This document shows, piece by piece, positions 23,034 to 34,073 of a DNA stretch of 64,000 nucleotides. Each line of letters starts with the position of its first letter. The first letter of the stretch is position 1. Position numbers and translations under genes: made by a program. The notes beneath the pieces are model-generated. The model was not told the origin of the DNA. It ran no database searches and worked only from the letters and a program-made list of their open reading frames with translations. Origin of the DNA: Gnetum montanum (lineage: Eukaryota > Streptophyta > Gnetopsida > Gnetales > Gnetaceae); the NCBI GenBank assembly GCA_015680685.1, contig MNCI01025002.1:560830-624829 (forward strand), read 5' to 3'.

Positions 23034-25813
23034 CTATGTAGTGCTGAGTGATGGTGGCTCTTCCATCGATTGCTTCCTCTTGTCATCAAGCTTCTAGAAT
23101 TTTTATCGGTTTAGGAGCACCTAAAGCTTTTCCTCCTTCATTCTTGGATCATGTACCATTCCTAACTTTTGTGCAATATGTGATGGAGCTAGTACATCCC
23201 ATGGACACAAAAACTATAAAAACATTTGATTGGCTTTAATGTACCATGCCATAAACTATCTCCTCTCTTCTTCAAAAGCTCTATTCTTTGCTCAAAGTTC
23301 ATGGTGATATGATAATCTTCTAGCCAGGTTCACTGCAACGTATTTCTACCCTTGGTAGCTAGCCTTTACTCTTCTAATTTAGAGTTTGCCACCTAAATTT
23401 TCTGTAAGGCATCTTTACGATCTTCAAACTCCTCATACAGTGTGTATGTGACTACTACTTGTTGTTCTAGTTCATTTTTAAGCCTACCTACTGTTAACAT
23501 GGCCAAGTTAGAATAATGAAGGTTAGCTAACCCCATGTGTTCTTTCAAGTCTTCAATTTGCAAGTCTTTGTTCTTAACTTCCACCTGGTGGATGTGGGCA
23601 TAACTGTTCAAGATGGGTTACTAGTCTAAATTCTGTGCTAATATGGAATTGATTTTGGCCTTTGCCATATGGATCTCCTTTTCATTGATTTTCTTGTACA
23701 TCCTTACTTGGTCACAAAAATGCTCTTTGAGCCTTTCATGTTTCTTTACCTCATTTTTCCACATGCTTATTTCAATAGCTAATTTTTGATGGATAGTGCA
23801 TACCTCCTCCATTGAGAGGATTATGTTTTTTCATGTGAGATAGCTTATGTCCTAGTTAACCTTCACTAATTATTTTCTTAATTGGTGGATACTTTCCTCT
23901 AAGATGTTCTTTTGTTTTTTCATAATGGTCAACCACATATTATCTATAGCAAGTTTATTATTTTCTTCTTGTGCTATGATGAGTGCCTTAGCATGTGCAT
24001 ATGTCTGGGCTTCAATTACTGAGGCATTCCACACCACTTTCTCCTTCTATTTTTCTATCTTCTTGCTCTACTTAATCAAGCGATTCATCTATTCTATTTT
24101 GAATTGCTCTAATTGGTCAAGCGTAATGAATTGAGTGGGATCTTCGCATTCAACTCTCAAGTTTGGGAGATCTTCTTATGGTTTGAGAAGTTCAGCTTTT
24201 GCATGATCTACCTTGGTCTCTACCATGACTAGCTTATCGTTTGTTACAATTAGCTTTGACTGTAGTACAATGACATCACTTGGGATGTTGAAAACTGTTA
24301 TCATCACCTATTCAATCTATAGTAGTTGATCTAGCACATCTTCATGGTCTACAGGAGTCATTGAGGTTCCAACTAGCATTTGAGTGTCCCTAGCTCCAAT
24401 TAAATCTACTAGTGACATAATAAGTACATTAAAAGTTTCCTTGATATGATTAGTGTCACCTTTGCTACTCCCACTGCATTTTGGTGCTACATGACCATGA
24501 CTGTGGCTCCTTCTTCAATTTCTAGCACCACTTGGAATAATGTAGCATTCCCAAATATTTGTTGTGATCATTGAGCCTCTCCTCCTAACTGTAATGATAT
24601 TTGTCCATTCTTAGGATCTACAGAAACAATGGGCTGAATGGAACTATTGATAAATTTATAGATATTAACCTCCTCCCTTTTACCCCAACTAATAACCTCT
24701 ATAATCTATTGTAGATAACTCATTGACGACCTATAGTTCTTTGATAGTTATGATGGAACTTATTTTTGATGTTGTTATTGTTATTGTAGCTACTCTTGCT
24801 GCATCTCTTGTTGTTATTGCTAGCCACTAGGTGTTACTTGTTGTTGTCATTCAGTGGTTTATGTGGCTTCCCCAACACTGATTTGCTCCTCACCCTAGTC
24901 TTTCTTGGGTGGTGCTCATTTGAGTAGTTTAGCATACAAGGTATTCTGGGCCTTCCTAGGAATGTCATTGGTGTACCTTAGGATTCCAACTCACTTGCAT
25001 AGCTTCTTGATAAGGCAAGGGAATGGGAGTGTTGGCTTCCTTACCTTCTTTTCTTTGAACTGCCTCTAAATCTTCATGAAATAAAGTTGTGTGAGATTGG
25101 CATTATATTTTTCCATCAAGATCGCACTTCCTTTGGCCACATAGGTAGACAATCTATTTAATCCTTTATTCGAAACAAGTGATATGTACCAATTTTAAAA
25201 TAATTCTTTCCTTCAGAGTTCACTCATTGTATCCCTTGTCTTCCTTGCCATATGCTCATTTCAACCATAGTTTTGTAGTTTTAGCATCTAATTTGGTCGA
25301 TAGATGTGCTACTTTTGCTCCTTCATTGGGTATGTTCAGAGCTTCAGCTATCTCCTTGACTAAGTATGAGATGGAGACTCTAATTTTGACCATAGTGCCT
25401 TCTTCCTTATTATTCTAGAATTGATAACTCTCCCATAGATACCATTTTCCACTGTTTGAAAGTGTGGGCCATAGCAGTGACACTTGGATTTGCATTTTTA
25501 CCACTTCTAGAAAAAATTCTATGAATGGCAAAAAGTTCATTTCCATAATTACTATTGTTAGGATTGACTTTTCTTGAATAGCTTGGAGGTAGTCTTGTGA
25601 CAATGTGAGGCGTTGTCCTTGTACTTGCAATTCCTCTGCTTCTCCTTGGGCTGACTATCTAGTAGTAGGAGTTTCCTAATGAACATTGAAGTATTGGGCT
25701 TCCTACTTTGCATGTTTTAGGTCTTGTTTTCTTATTTAGCCTCTACCTTGGCCTCTTGGCCTTTTACTTGCAAGTTGTGAGGGTCCACCTTATGCTCCTC
25801 TCTCTAGGGCCAT
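23034..25813 (-). pseudogene. Element 2 second gene (env-position ORF), broken
   Basis: Start ATG at 25813 (MALERGA..., immediately preceded by TAG). Stop near 23034 after EEPPSLSTT, matching the EEPPPPGTT end in element 1. Recognisable: VQGQRLTLSQDYLQAIQEKS (about 25415-25630), a NIPNEGAKVAHLSTKLDA / YGKEDKGYNE stretch (about 25230-25350) that aligns with NLQNKGPKVAKLSTHFDA / YGKEDKTYRE of element 1, and coiled-coil pieces at 23621-23812 (KHERLKEHFCDQVRMYKKIN) and 23393-23611. Many stops and frameshifts. Same strand as gag, between gag-PR and the 3' LTR. Function unknown. Confidence 0.7.
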
Positions 25814-26326
25814 CTACAATCAATCAAGGATTTGGAGTTACTAAGGGTTTGCACAAAATCTTATGGTTTTATACCTTACTTGTGCCCTTAGTTACATTAG
25901 GTTCTTAGTTTATTGTGATTGCAGAATTAGGAAATTTTCAAAAGTAACCCTTTTAATGCATTTATATGGCCTAAGATAATTAGTATTGTTGATTAAGAGT
26001 CTTATTCAGTTTGTTTTGGCCTTAATATGAATGATTTTCTTTAAAAAATCTTATTTTTTTCCTTTAAACTTACCCTTGTGATACCTTCCAAGTGTTAGCA
26101 ATTTCAAAAAAAGTGACTCAGATTTTCATTACTAGCAACCCTCCCTACCACGACTAAGATGAGCACTTCGAGGTCAAATAGATTTGAAAATCATGAAAAT
26201 CGAAGCGATAATGTGCACGTTATGCCTTGGGGAAGCTAGAAGATCATAGCTTAGATTGTCAAAGAAAAATGAAAAAATCTCCTTTGGGTGCAAAATGAAA
26301 AATGAAAAATTTAGGTAAGTGTTCAC

Positions 26327-26336
26327 CTATATATAG
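26327..26336 (-). promoter_or_regulatory. Internal TATA box of element 2 second gene
   Basis: CTATATATAG, about 515 bp upstream of the ATG at 25813. Next to it (26345-26395) are 'ccaatattg' and 'gatccgatatc' words like those beside the TATA box of this element's LTR (22740-22806). Inferred promoter. Confidence 0.4.
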
Positions 26337-26699
26337 ATTTTGTTTGATCTAACATCAAGGATCCAATATTGAGGCAGCTCTGATCCGATATCTAAGGCCA
26401 AAAATTCATATTTTTCTTGAAGTTATAAGGATGGAAAATGATTTTTTTTATTGTTTGAAAGGTTTAAAGCATATTCAAAGGGCTTTGAGCAATGGATGAT
26501 GCATATTTCTTCAAAAATATAGCACAAATACTCTGTAAAGAAGGAATTGTGGGCTACAAAAGTTCATGAAGATTTTATAAGATGGATGAGATGGGTAATG
26601 AGCTTATGTTATCAGAATGAGTATTTTGAACAATAAGGGAAGTTTTTATTGACATTTATTGATGTTGGAAGGCTCAAGATTTTGTGGAATTACTTGCAG

Positions 26700-27990
26700 G
26701 TATAAGATACAACAATTATACAAGTGGGTCCTCCCCAAAGCAGGTGCCAACCTTCAATGCCCTTATATAACGATGCCTAAAAGTGTTCTTGATCACTTAA
26801 GGAGTTGAATGTAACACATACCTATTTAGCAAAACACACATGTTAGTACCATTAGATTAGGAAAATGACTCTATGTTACACAAAACCACAAGTCCTGATT
26901 ATTCATACAGTCAAATGAGATGGACTTAGAAGGGATTGTAGAAATCAGAATGTGAGGTATCTTAACATAAGCATAATGAATTCTTATGTTTTATAAGTAG
27001 TTAAATTAATCATTAGTTTTTCTATCCAAGATTCAAACCAAGTCTAGATCACCTTTCAGTGACATCGCATTGTCTCATATCTTAGAATTACAACTGTAAG
27101 ACTACCACTGTTGCTAGGAGTATTGTCAATTGGCATATTTTCCACGAGAGGATTTTATTTATGGCATGCTTTATTTTTTTCAATTTCTAAGAAGCCACCT
27201 ACCTTTAGGCATGGGTAGCATGTCTTTCCAGTGGGAACCCCAGAAATTTATTTTGTGCTCTTTTATTTTTATCTATGTCAACCTTACCAAAAGACTACCT
27301 TTAGGCATGGGTAACATGTCTTTTTAGTGACATGGTAACACAACACTTATTTTACTCTTACTCCCATTTTCATTAGATCTACAAGGATATAATACAACCC
27401 AAACAATAGAATAGATCTAACAGAAGTAATCAAAGAGAGTCCACAAATCCCCTCGATGTCACACCCATTACATTCCCACTTGGTTCTTCATTGTTTGGTC
27501 TAGGCATAATGATCATGAGTTTATTCTTAGTTATATGATGTAAAGAATATCATTATAGCCATGGTGAGAATCCCTTATTAATGGAATGGGTGCATGGATG
27601 GTGTGGCTCACTATTCAAATAATCAGTTCCTTATGACTTGATAACATAGAGAAATATTCACTTTATTGGACTACATCTTACCCTATTTGTAATGTGTTTT
27701 ATTAACAATCAAAATTATTTATAAAGGTCATGAAAAAAAAGTATGAAAAAAATAGTAACAACTGGAAAAAGATGTAAAAAATCAAAAATCGTAAAGAATG
27801 AAAAATCATTAAAGAATTGAAAATGTCAAAGAATATCAAAAATTTAATAAATGAAAAGATATAAAAGAATGAGAAAATGTCAAAGAATGTGAAAAATGAA
27901 AAGTATAAAAGAATGGAAAAAATTGTATCAAGAAATATGAAAACTAAAAATAATTGTAAAACAAAAAATTGAAAAGCACCTATTAATTTC
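26700..27990 (-). other. Non-coding spacer of element 2, with a duplicated module and an A-rich tract
   Basis: Contains the shared modules 'gtgggtcctccccaaagcag' (26723), 'catgtctttccagtgggaac' (27219), 'atgtcacaccc' (27457) and 'gtggctcact' (27610). The 'ctttaggcatgggta.catgtcttt' module occurs twice (near 27202 and 27299). 27725-27990 is an A-rich degenerate repeat built on words like 'aaagaatgtgaaaaatgaaa'. Confidence 0.6.
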
Positions 27991-28439
27991 TAAATTAAGA
28001 TACAGTATCTCCCCCAAAATTAAACTCATGGGCGAGTGTTTATAAAATGCTCCCTAGATCTCCTGGATCATACACTCTAGGTGGTTTAGTTACCATCTTT
28101 AGTGATTTAAGTTTTTGGTTATCATCCAAGGTAATCCTAGTGATAACGAAATCTTGATCATTTATGTCCTTGTTTTCTTTTCCCATTGATGTATGATCAT
28201 GGTTTAATAGTTTTATTTTTGGGCTCTCAATTGGAGTTATCTTCTTAAAATGGGAATTAATAAGTGGATCAGGTTATTCCATAAATATTTTGGACAATTT
28301 AATGTTCTTAGTTGTTGGCCATTGGATGTATTTTGGTATGGTGACCCATGCTCTCTCTTGTATTCACACTTGTTGTGGACTAGTGTAATGACTATGTTAA
28401 TGTTCTGTAATGTTAGTCCACAACTACATCCTTCTTTAT

Positions 28440-29000
28440 CAGTAGTAATGCATGGAATTTTCTACATATGTATGGCTTCATGCATGTCTTCCTTACAAAT
28501 TTTGATAGATAAATATCTCATGCTTAACTTAGCATCTATTGTGCTAAGTCATGCTATCCCCATAATGATTGAAAATTCCCTATCATCATTTTTCACATCA
28601 ATCACTTGAACGTTTTCTAGATAAGACCACCCATTGATAGTGGTCATCACATCTTCAATCTGTCCCAAAGGAATGGTGATAGACTAATCTTCTAACTCTA
28701 ACCTAATGTCACACTTTTTCAAGGGTGGTAGGTTTTATGCTTTGTATGTTTCTTGAGAGATCAAATTCACTTCGAAACCTAACTCTAGTAGAGCTTTACA
28801 TGGTGCATTTCCAACTACTTGTAGATAAATCAAGGGAATTCCTAGATCATTTTGTTTCTTGGGAAGTAGCCCTACCTTTATCCAATTTGACACTACTTCT
28901 TTAAGCATGAAAGTCTTTAAATTCTGGGTTGATTGTTGGGGAAGCATAGTATTTACAAGAGGAACATAGTTTAGTGACATTCTAACTCTACCAGCTCTTT
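28440..29000 (-). pseudogene. Element 2 protease, broken
   Basis: Retroviral-type aspartic protease remnant downstream of gag. APCKALLELGFEVNLISQE (about 28740-28800) corresponds to the usual APCKALLDLGS-VNLIS of plant gypsy proteases, so the catalytic Asp of D-L-G has become Glu. Further on, a REFSIIMGIAWLSTIDAKLS stretch (about 28545-28585) corresponds to the ILGRPWL flap/end region. A stop lies between them near 28686. No RT follows; the A-rich spacer begins instead. Confidence 0.75.
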
Positions 29001-29009
29001 GTGGAATTG

Positions 29010-31080
29010 TCCTAAAGAAAGGACATTTCCTTTTTTTTTACTCTTATAGTATTGCTAATAGGATCCCCCGTTTGTGTCTTCACTACCCTGGTAACCCTCT
29101 TTTGCTAAGGCTATGATGTAGTTTTCCCTACATGATAGGTGGTGGTATTGTGGGTAAAGGACTAGAAGTTTGACTACATGGACCAGCTGCTTGTGAATGC
29201 ATGTATGAGTTGGAATTTGGCCTTGGCAGTGTTGGTTTGTGGTATTCAGGTGAGTAGTACTATAGAGATTGAACAACTGCATTTGCTAGTAAGATTGAAC
29301 ATTGGACATGGTATCCATAAGGATTAGGCTACCAATATGGATATTTTTGGAGTGGTGGTGGCATGGCCCATAATTGGGATTGTTGCCACTACTGATGGTA
29401 CTACTCTTGTGGCTATGGGTAGGCATCACTGGGATAGTACATTGGTTGGAAGTTTTACCTATAGTTAACTTGAGGATAAGGTAAATTTTTGGGCATTTTT
29501 TTCTTAGCAAGTTTATGATTAAGTAAATGTGGCCCTGTTTCCTGTAAATGTGCCATTATTAGACAACATCCCTTAGGATGTTCATACTAATACACGACAC
29601 ATCCTTTCTCATCGATGTAGCTGGTGTCTGAACACTCAACCACTGTAGCCACTTTGCCTTTCCATCCAAAATATTTTCTTTTCCTCTTATCTTTGCCTTT
29701 TCCAAAAGTTTATTTTGTTCTTTCCTCCACAATCTTCAATGTAGTTAAAATTTTTTCGTCTACTGAGTCCCACATTTTCTCTACCTTCATTACAATGTTA
29801 GTTACAATTTTCTGAATTGGTGTAGTCTTCTTCAGGATTACCTAATCCAATGTTTTCTCTTCTTGGGTATGACAAACCCTTGCATCTCTCTTTTTGATGG
29901 ATGTGTCTTAGTTATACTCCTCAGCTGATTCTCTTTTTCTTAATTCACCTTTGTCCTTTGCCACTTCATCAATTAATCTTTGGATGTGATGGATAGTGAA
30001 TTCAGATAATCTACCTTGGGCATAAATCCCAAGTATCTCTCTAATTTTGTTTTGCAACCCATCTACAATGTGCTTGAGTTACTCTCATTGTGAAAATTCA
30101 TGGCCTAGGCATCTATGCAGCAATGAGTGGTATCTACCCATTACTGCATCAAGGGTCTCATGAGTCCCTTGCTTCCATCCTTGGATTTGCTTCCTTAAGT
30201 TATACATCCATGAGTAGGTTTGATACTTGTCATTGAAGATCTCTAACATGGTACTCCATCTTCTGATTGATTCAAGTTTAAGTAATCAATACCAGCTCTT
30301 TACCTCTTTCATAAGTGTTCTTGGAAATAGATTTAACTTCTTCCAGTCACTTTCAATGTTCTATAGGGCTAAGGCATCATGCAAAGCTTGAAGGTGATGT
30401 TGTGGATCAACATTATAACCACATTTGAATCTTAGCATGTTGTTCATATCAAGCCATTTGATATAGCTATCCCTCACGTGCTTGGTTGAAATGTGTACAA
30501 CTTCCTATATGTTAATCATGCTACAAGTTACCATAAGGGATTCATCATCTCAATCAGGTTCATGCACTCAATTATAGTAGTGCCCGCTTGTTTACTCATC
30601 CCTTTCATGATTTCTATGATTCCTACAGCTATGCTATTTATACTCTTCATCTTCTAAATCCAGATTTCTTGGGTGATGGTCATGAGTTCTTCTCTCTTCC
30701 TTGTTATGATTTCTGTACCTTTTCCTTCTTCTATCAGAGTTTTTTGATAATCATGAGGATGTGGATGAGGTAGTAGGAGAATAGTGTTAGCTTATCCTCC
30801 TATGATGACTCTGATGTTCTTCTCTGTGAGATCTAGTAGGGACTCTTGGCCATGAGCCTTGCGTGTACCTTGAGTGTTTTGCCTCTTACCTGAATGTCCC
30901 TACTAATTTAGAGTATGATTTATTCCTAGCAAGTTCCTCTAATTGAATGATAGGAATTTGTGATTAGAACTCATGATTTTGGTGGAGCTATTCAGCAATG
31001 AATGCATCTTCATCAAGCTTCTTCGAGATAACAATTAGTTGATTGTCTCTCCTTTATCTTGTTCATGTATTGTTTCCATG
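29010..31080 (-). pseudogene. Element 2 gag, broken
   Basis: Gag remnant with the same order as element 1: a helix-rich core (about 30450-29990, with a QHHLQALHDALAL-like stretch near 30380 and a counterpart of the VDGLQNKIRE region near 30040), a charged linker (29960-29620), a knuckle block near 29590-29560 (YEHPKGCC), and a Tyr/Gly/Pro-rich tail to about 29060. Heavily interrupted. The N-terminal boundary is unclear. Confidence 0.65.
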
Positions 31081-31535
31081 ACATTGTCTTTGCTTAACTG
31101 CTCATTAGTAGGTTCATATGGTTGGGTCATGTATTTGATTTCATGATACCCTCCAAGTGCTTTACTTAGTTTCATCCCCTTAAGAGCAGTTTGAAGCATA
31201 ATGGGTGTTGAATGCTTTGGTGGTAGAACAACATTTCCTTGAATATCTCTACACTTGAGTTTTCTATCCTAATGAAAGTAAAATCAAGATAGTAAGGACC
31301 ATGCTGAGCATATCAGATCATTATTTGCATTTACATACTCTAGTCTTCTTCTTCATGAACTATATCATTACTTCTCTAAAGTTCCTTAGTAGGTGATGTT
31401 GTATTCTTATTTGAAGCCTTGTTATCATTTGAAACATTTGCTTTGAGCATGCTTAGTTAGAGTTATAGATTTGAACTTTGTGTTTCTAGTACAATGAACT
31501 CTATGAAATTAATTACTTAGCATACATTGACAAGT

Positions 31536-31553
31536 CCTTGGCAATGGCACCAA
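31536..31553 (-). promoter_or_regulatory. Primer binding site of element 2
   Basis: Minus strand reads TTGGTGCCATTGCCAAGG directly after the 5' LTR. It corresponds to the decayed PBS of element 1 and to the plant consensus TTGGCGCCGTTGCCGGGG. Confidence 0.75.
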
Positions 31554-32384
31554 AGATGAGCGGTGGAGTAATCCAACACCCAACCATACAAGTCATGAGT
31601 GTTCACACATGACCAAATGTTGTCTTCCCACATGAGCTAGTAAAATCTAAAGGTATGGTTTAACTCGCTATGAGGTATATGATCATTGATGTTGTGTGGG
31701 CCATCTTACTCCTAGTAAACATGGTAAAGTAGAAAGAGTTTCTAAGCCTAATGAAAATAGTAAGCAATCCTATTCTATCCTATGACGATGAGTATCTTGT
31801 CTTGACCTTCTGTACATACCTTGGGCTTCATGCAATTACTATTGGGATTACCAAGTACATTGCTACTAGGCAAACTAAGCGATGCACTACTAGGTTATTA
31901 AGTAATTACACTTACATGCTCGAGATTAGTCATACTCATTCCACTTAACAATAGTAAAAGTAAGTGCATGGAGAAGTAAATCATTAACTAAGAAAATAGT
32001 AAACATTATTCTAAGTAAAGCAGTAAAACTAGGAGAATCCTACAATAGTGGGAAATAGCTCAATCTTTATTTCTAATCACACTTATCTCCAAGTACAAAA
32101 TGCTCGAATAAAGATGTTATTCACTAGTTTACACTACACTACAAGCATTCACACTTGTAATTGCTAAGTCTAAATTCATGTAAAAAAACTAAAAGAGTTT
32201 CAATAAGGGTGGATGAAATTTTTGTCTTAGACCATGTGCCTAAGTGTTGTATTTATAGGCAGGCACGTCTCCGACAATATCAGATATCTAATGTTGTAGC
32301 TTGGGCTCTGATATCAGTTACGTGATATTGCAGCTCTGATATCAGATACCCAATATCATTACCGTGGAAAAATTCATATAATCA
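31554..32384 (-). repeat. Element 2 5' LTR
   Basis: 831 bp. First base of the plus-strand end is A instead of T (AGATGAGCGG); the other end is ATAATCA. Minus TATA at plus 32250-32257. Followed at once by the right TSD ACTAC (32385-32389). Confidence 0.85.
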
Positions 32385-32953
32385 ACTACAGCAAGGAACT
32401 CATGACTCCCTTGTCTTTAATTTGCTTTCTTGAATTAAACTCTCTTAAAAATGTTTAGTATTTATCATTGAACAGCTTCAACATGTATTCTATCTGTAAA
32501 TAAATTCTAGTTCCAAAGATCTTTACTAGCTATTTGATTCATTAACCTATGTTGTCATAAATAAGTTAAGTTTCTAGAAATTATTCTCAATGTTATGTAA
32601 TGCATAGGCATCATGGAAGGCTTGTAGCTTTCTTCAAACTTTGGAATGTTTTTTAATGGAAAGGTCATGTTTGCCTAGGGCATGCCCCTAGGATAACAAC
32701 ATAGCAACTACATAGTAAGTACAAAGGGGGTGTTAGGATTAGGCTTTGAACCCAGCACCTATAAATACAAAGCTATGCGAGCTAACCAACTACCCAATGT
32801 CCATTGTATTAAGTCACTTAATATGACTATCCCTTTGATGCCTAGTTGGAATGCAAACTGCTTAGTAGCCAATAGAAATTCATCATAATCATTAAGTTTG
32901 CCATAATCTTTATTGTGATGATGGCCATTTCAATGCTCATCATCATGTATTCT
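32385..32953 (-). pseudogene. Element 4 gag, right piece
   Basis: Homologous to element 2 at 30147-30560 (for example 'tcatgactcccttgtcttta' at 32401 against 'tcatgagtcccttgcttcca' and 'aggcatcatggaaggcttgt' at 32607 against 'aggcatcatgcaaagcttga'). It joins the left piece at 21974 across element 2. It contains a small tRNA-like insertion (32727-32800) and ends where element 3's LTR begins at 32954. Confidence 0.7.
32727..32800 (-). repeat. tRNA-derived (SINE-like) remnant
   Basis: On the minus strand an A-box-like TAGTTGGTTAGC (plus 32781-32792) is followed about 30 bp later by a B-box-like GGTTCAAAGCC (plus 32742-32752), the spacing of a pol III tRNA promoter. The neighbouring 'gctgg' before GGTTC resembles a tRNA T-arm. 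The remaining stems do not fold into an obvious full tRNA. The block is absent from the matching gag of element 2, so it is probably a small insertion. Confidence 0.4.
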
Positions 32954-33833
32954 TGATGCACAATGAAGGTACCCCTATGCCCAACCATACGAATCACAAA
33001 GCATTCACACACGATCCAGTCGAATTCCATGGACTCTCTAGTTTCCAGTGCACTAGTCTTCTAGAAAGTGAATCTTGCCCTAAGGTCATTCATTGTATTC
33101 CTAATTACACTTGTGAAGTACAAAGGTATGGTTAAGTGTAATCGAGGCATATGATTTTTATCATTTTATGTTTTATGGTTTTGATGCTTAAAGAGAGAGA
33201 TGAAGTAATTTAATAACTAATTTAATTTAACTAACTAACTGGTCTTTAGCTAGTCCTAACATAAGCATTCAGTCCCACTTTACATACACATCCTAAACCC
33301 ATGCAAGAACTGTTGGATTACCAAGCACTATGCTACTGGGTGCACCAAGCAATAATGCTATTGGGATTATCAAGTGAATATGTGTTTACGCTCGAAGCGG
33401 TCATATTTATGTACCTAATCTATTTAGCTTAATTGATTAAAGTCTAATTTAGCTTAATTAATTGAATATTTAATAAAAAATGAATGCATAAATAAAACAT
33501 TAAACTATCCAGAATTTTGCTAGGCTTATCAAGAAGCTCGTCTTTATTGCCATACACATTGGTGTGGTTCAAATACAATAGTGCTCAAATTAAGATCTGT
33601 ACATTCAATGGCTCCATGTGTGGGCACTCGGGGAAAATATTCTAACTTTCAAATAGAAAAACTGTAAGAGCTTTACTACTACTATGAATATAATGCCCAT
33701 AAACATAGTTAGGGGCTCATATTTATAGTTTTTGCTACAATGCTACATCAATGTAGCCTCATTGATAGGGCAACAAACGTAAACAAGGCCCTATTAATGG
33801 GGGTCCATTGATGCGATACATTGACCCTCATCA
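32954..33833 (-). repeat. Element 3 3' LTR
   Basis: 880 bp, TGATGCACAATG...CCCTCATCA. Minus TATA at plus 33720-33727. Next to the TATA box the words 'gggggtccattgatg' and 'ggccctattaatg' occur; they recur beside the internal TATA of this element (37430-37495). Confidence 0.8.
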
Positions 33834-34073
33834 TACCCCCATGATTGAATGAAAACTCATCCTCAAGTTCTTTTACAAAATTGGGAAGGTATGGGATTAT
33901 TAACTAACTCTTTAACAAAATAAACTGACTTGACAAAATTGAGTGCCTGAGTGTACAAATCACACAAATTACAAAAAATTGTGATGTTCATGATAAAAAA
34001 TTAAACACCATGACATGACTCTACAAAAAATTTGATAGCACATCCTTTGATTTCATGAAGACAATGGAGAAGA

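Larger units (their letters stand above)
21980..32384 (-). mobile_element. Element 2: complete decayed LTR retrotransposon with perfect TSD
   Basis: 10,405 bp, minus orientation. Perfect 5-bp duplication ACTAC at 21975-21979 and 32385-32389. LTRs 21980-22831 and 31554-32384. In transcription order: 5' LTR, PBS, gag, PR, A-rich spacer, internal TATA, second gene, PPT (minus of 22832-22844), 3' LTR. No RT, RNase H or INT seen, so it is non-autonomous like element 1. It sits in the gag of a related element (element 4), whose two halves continue on either side. Confidence 0.9.
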
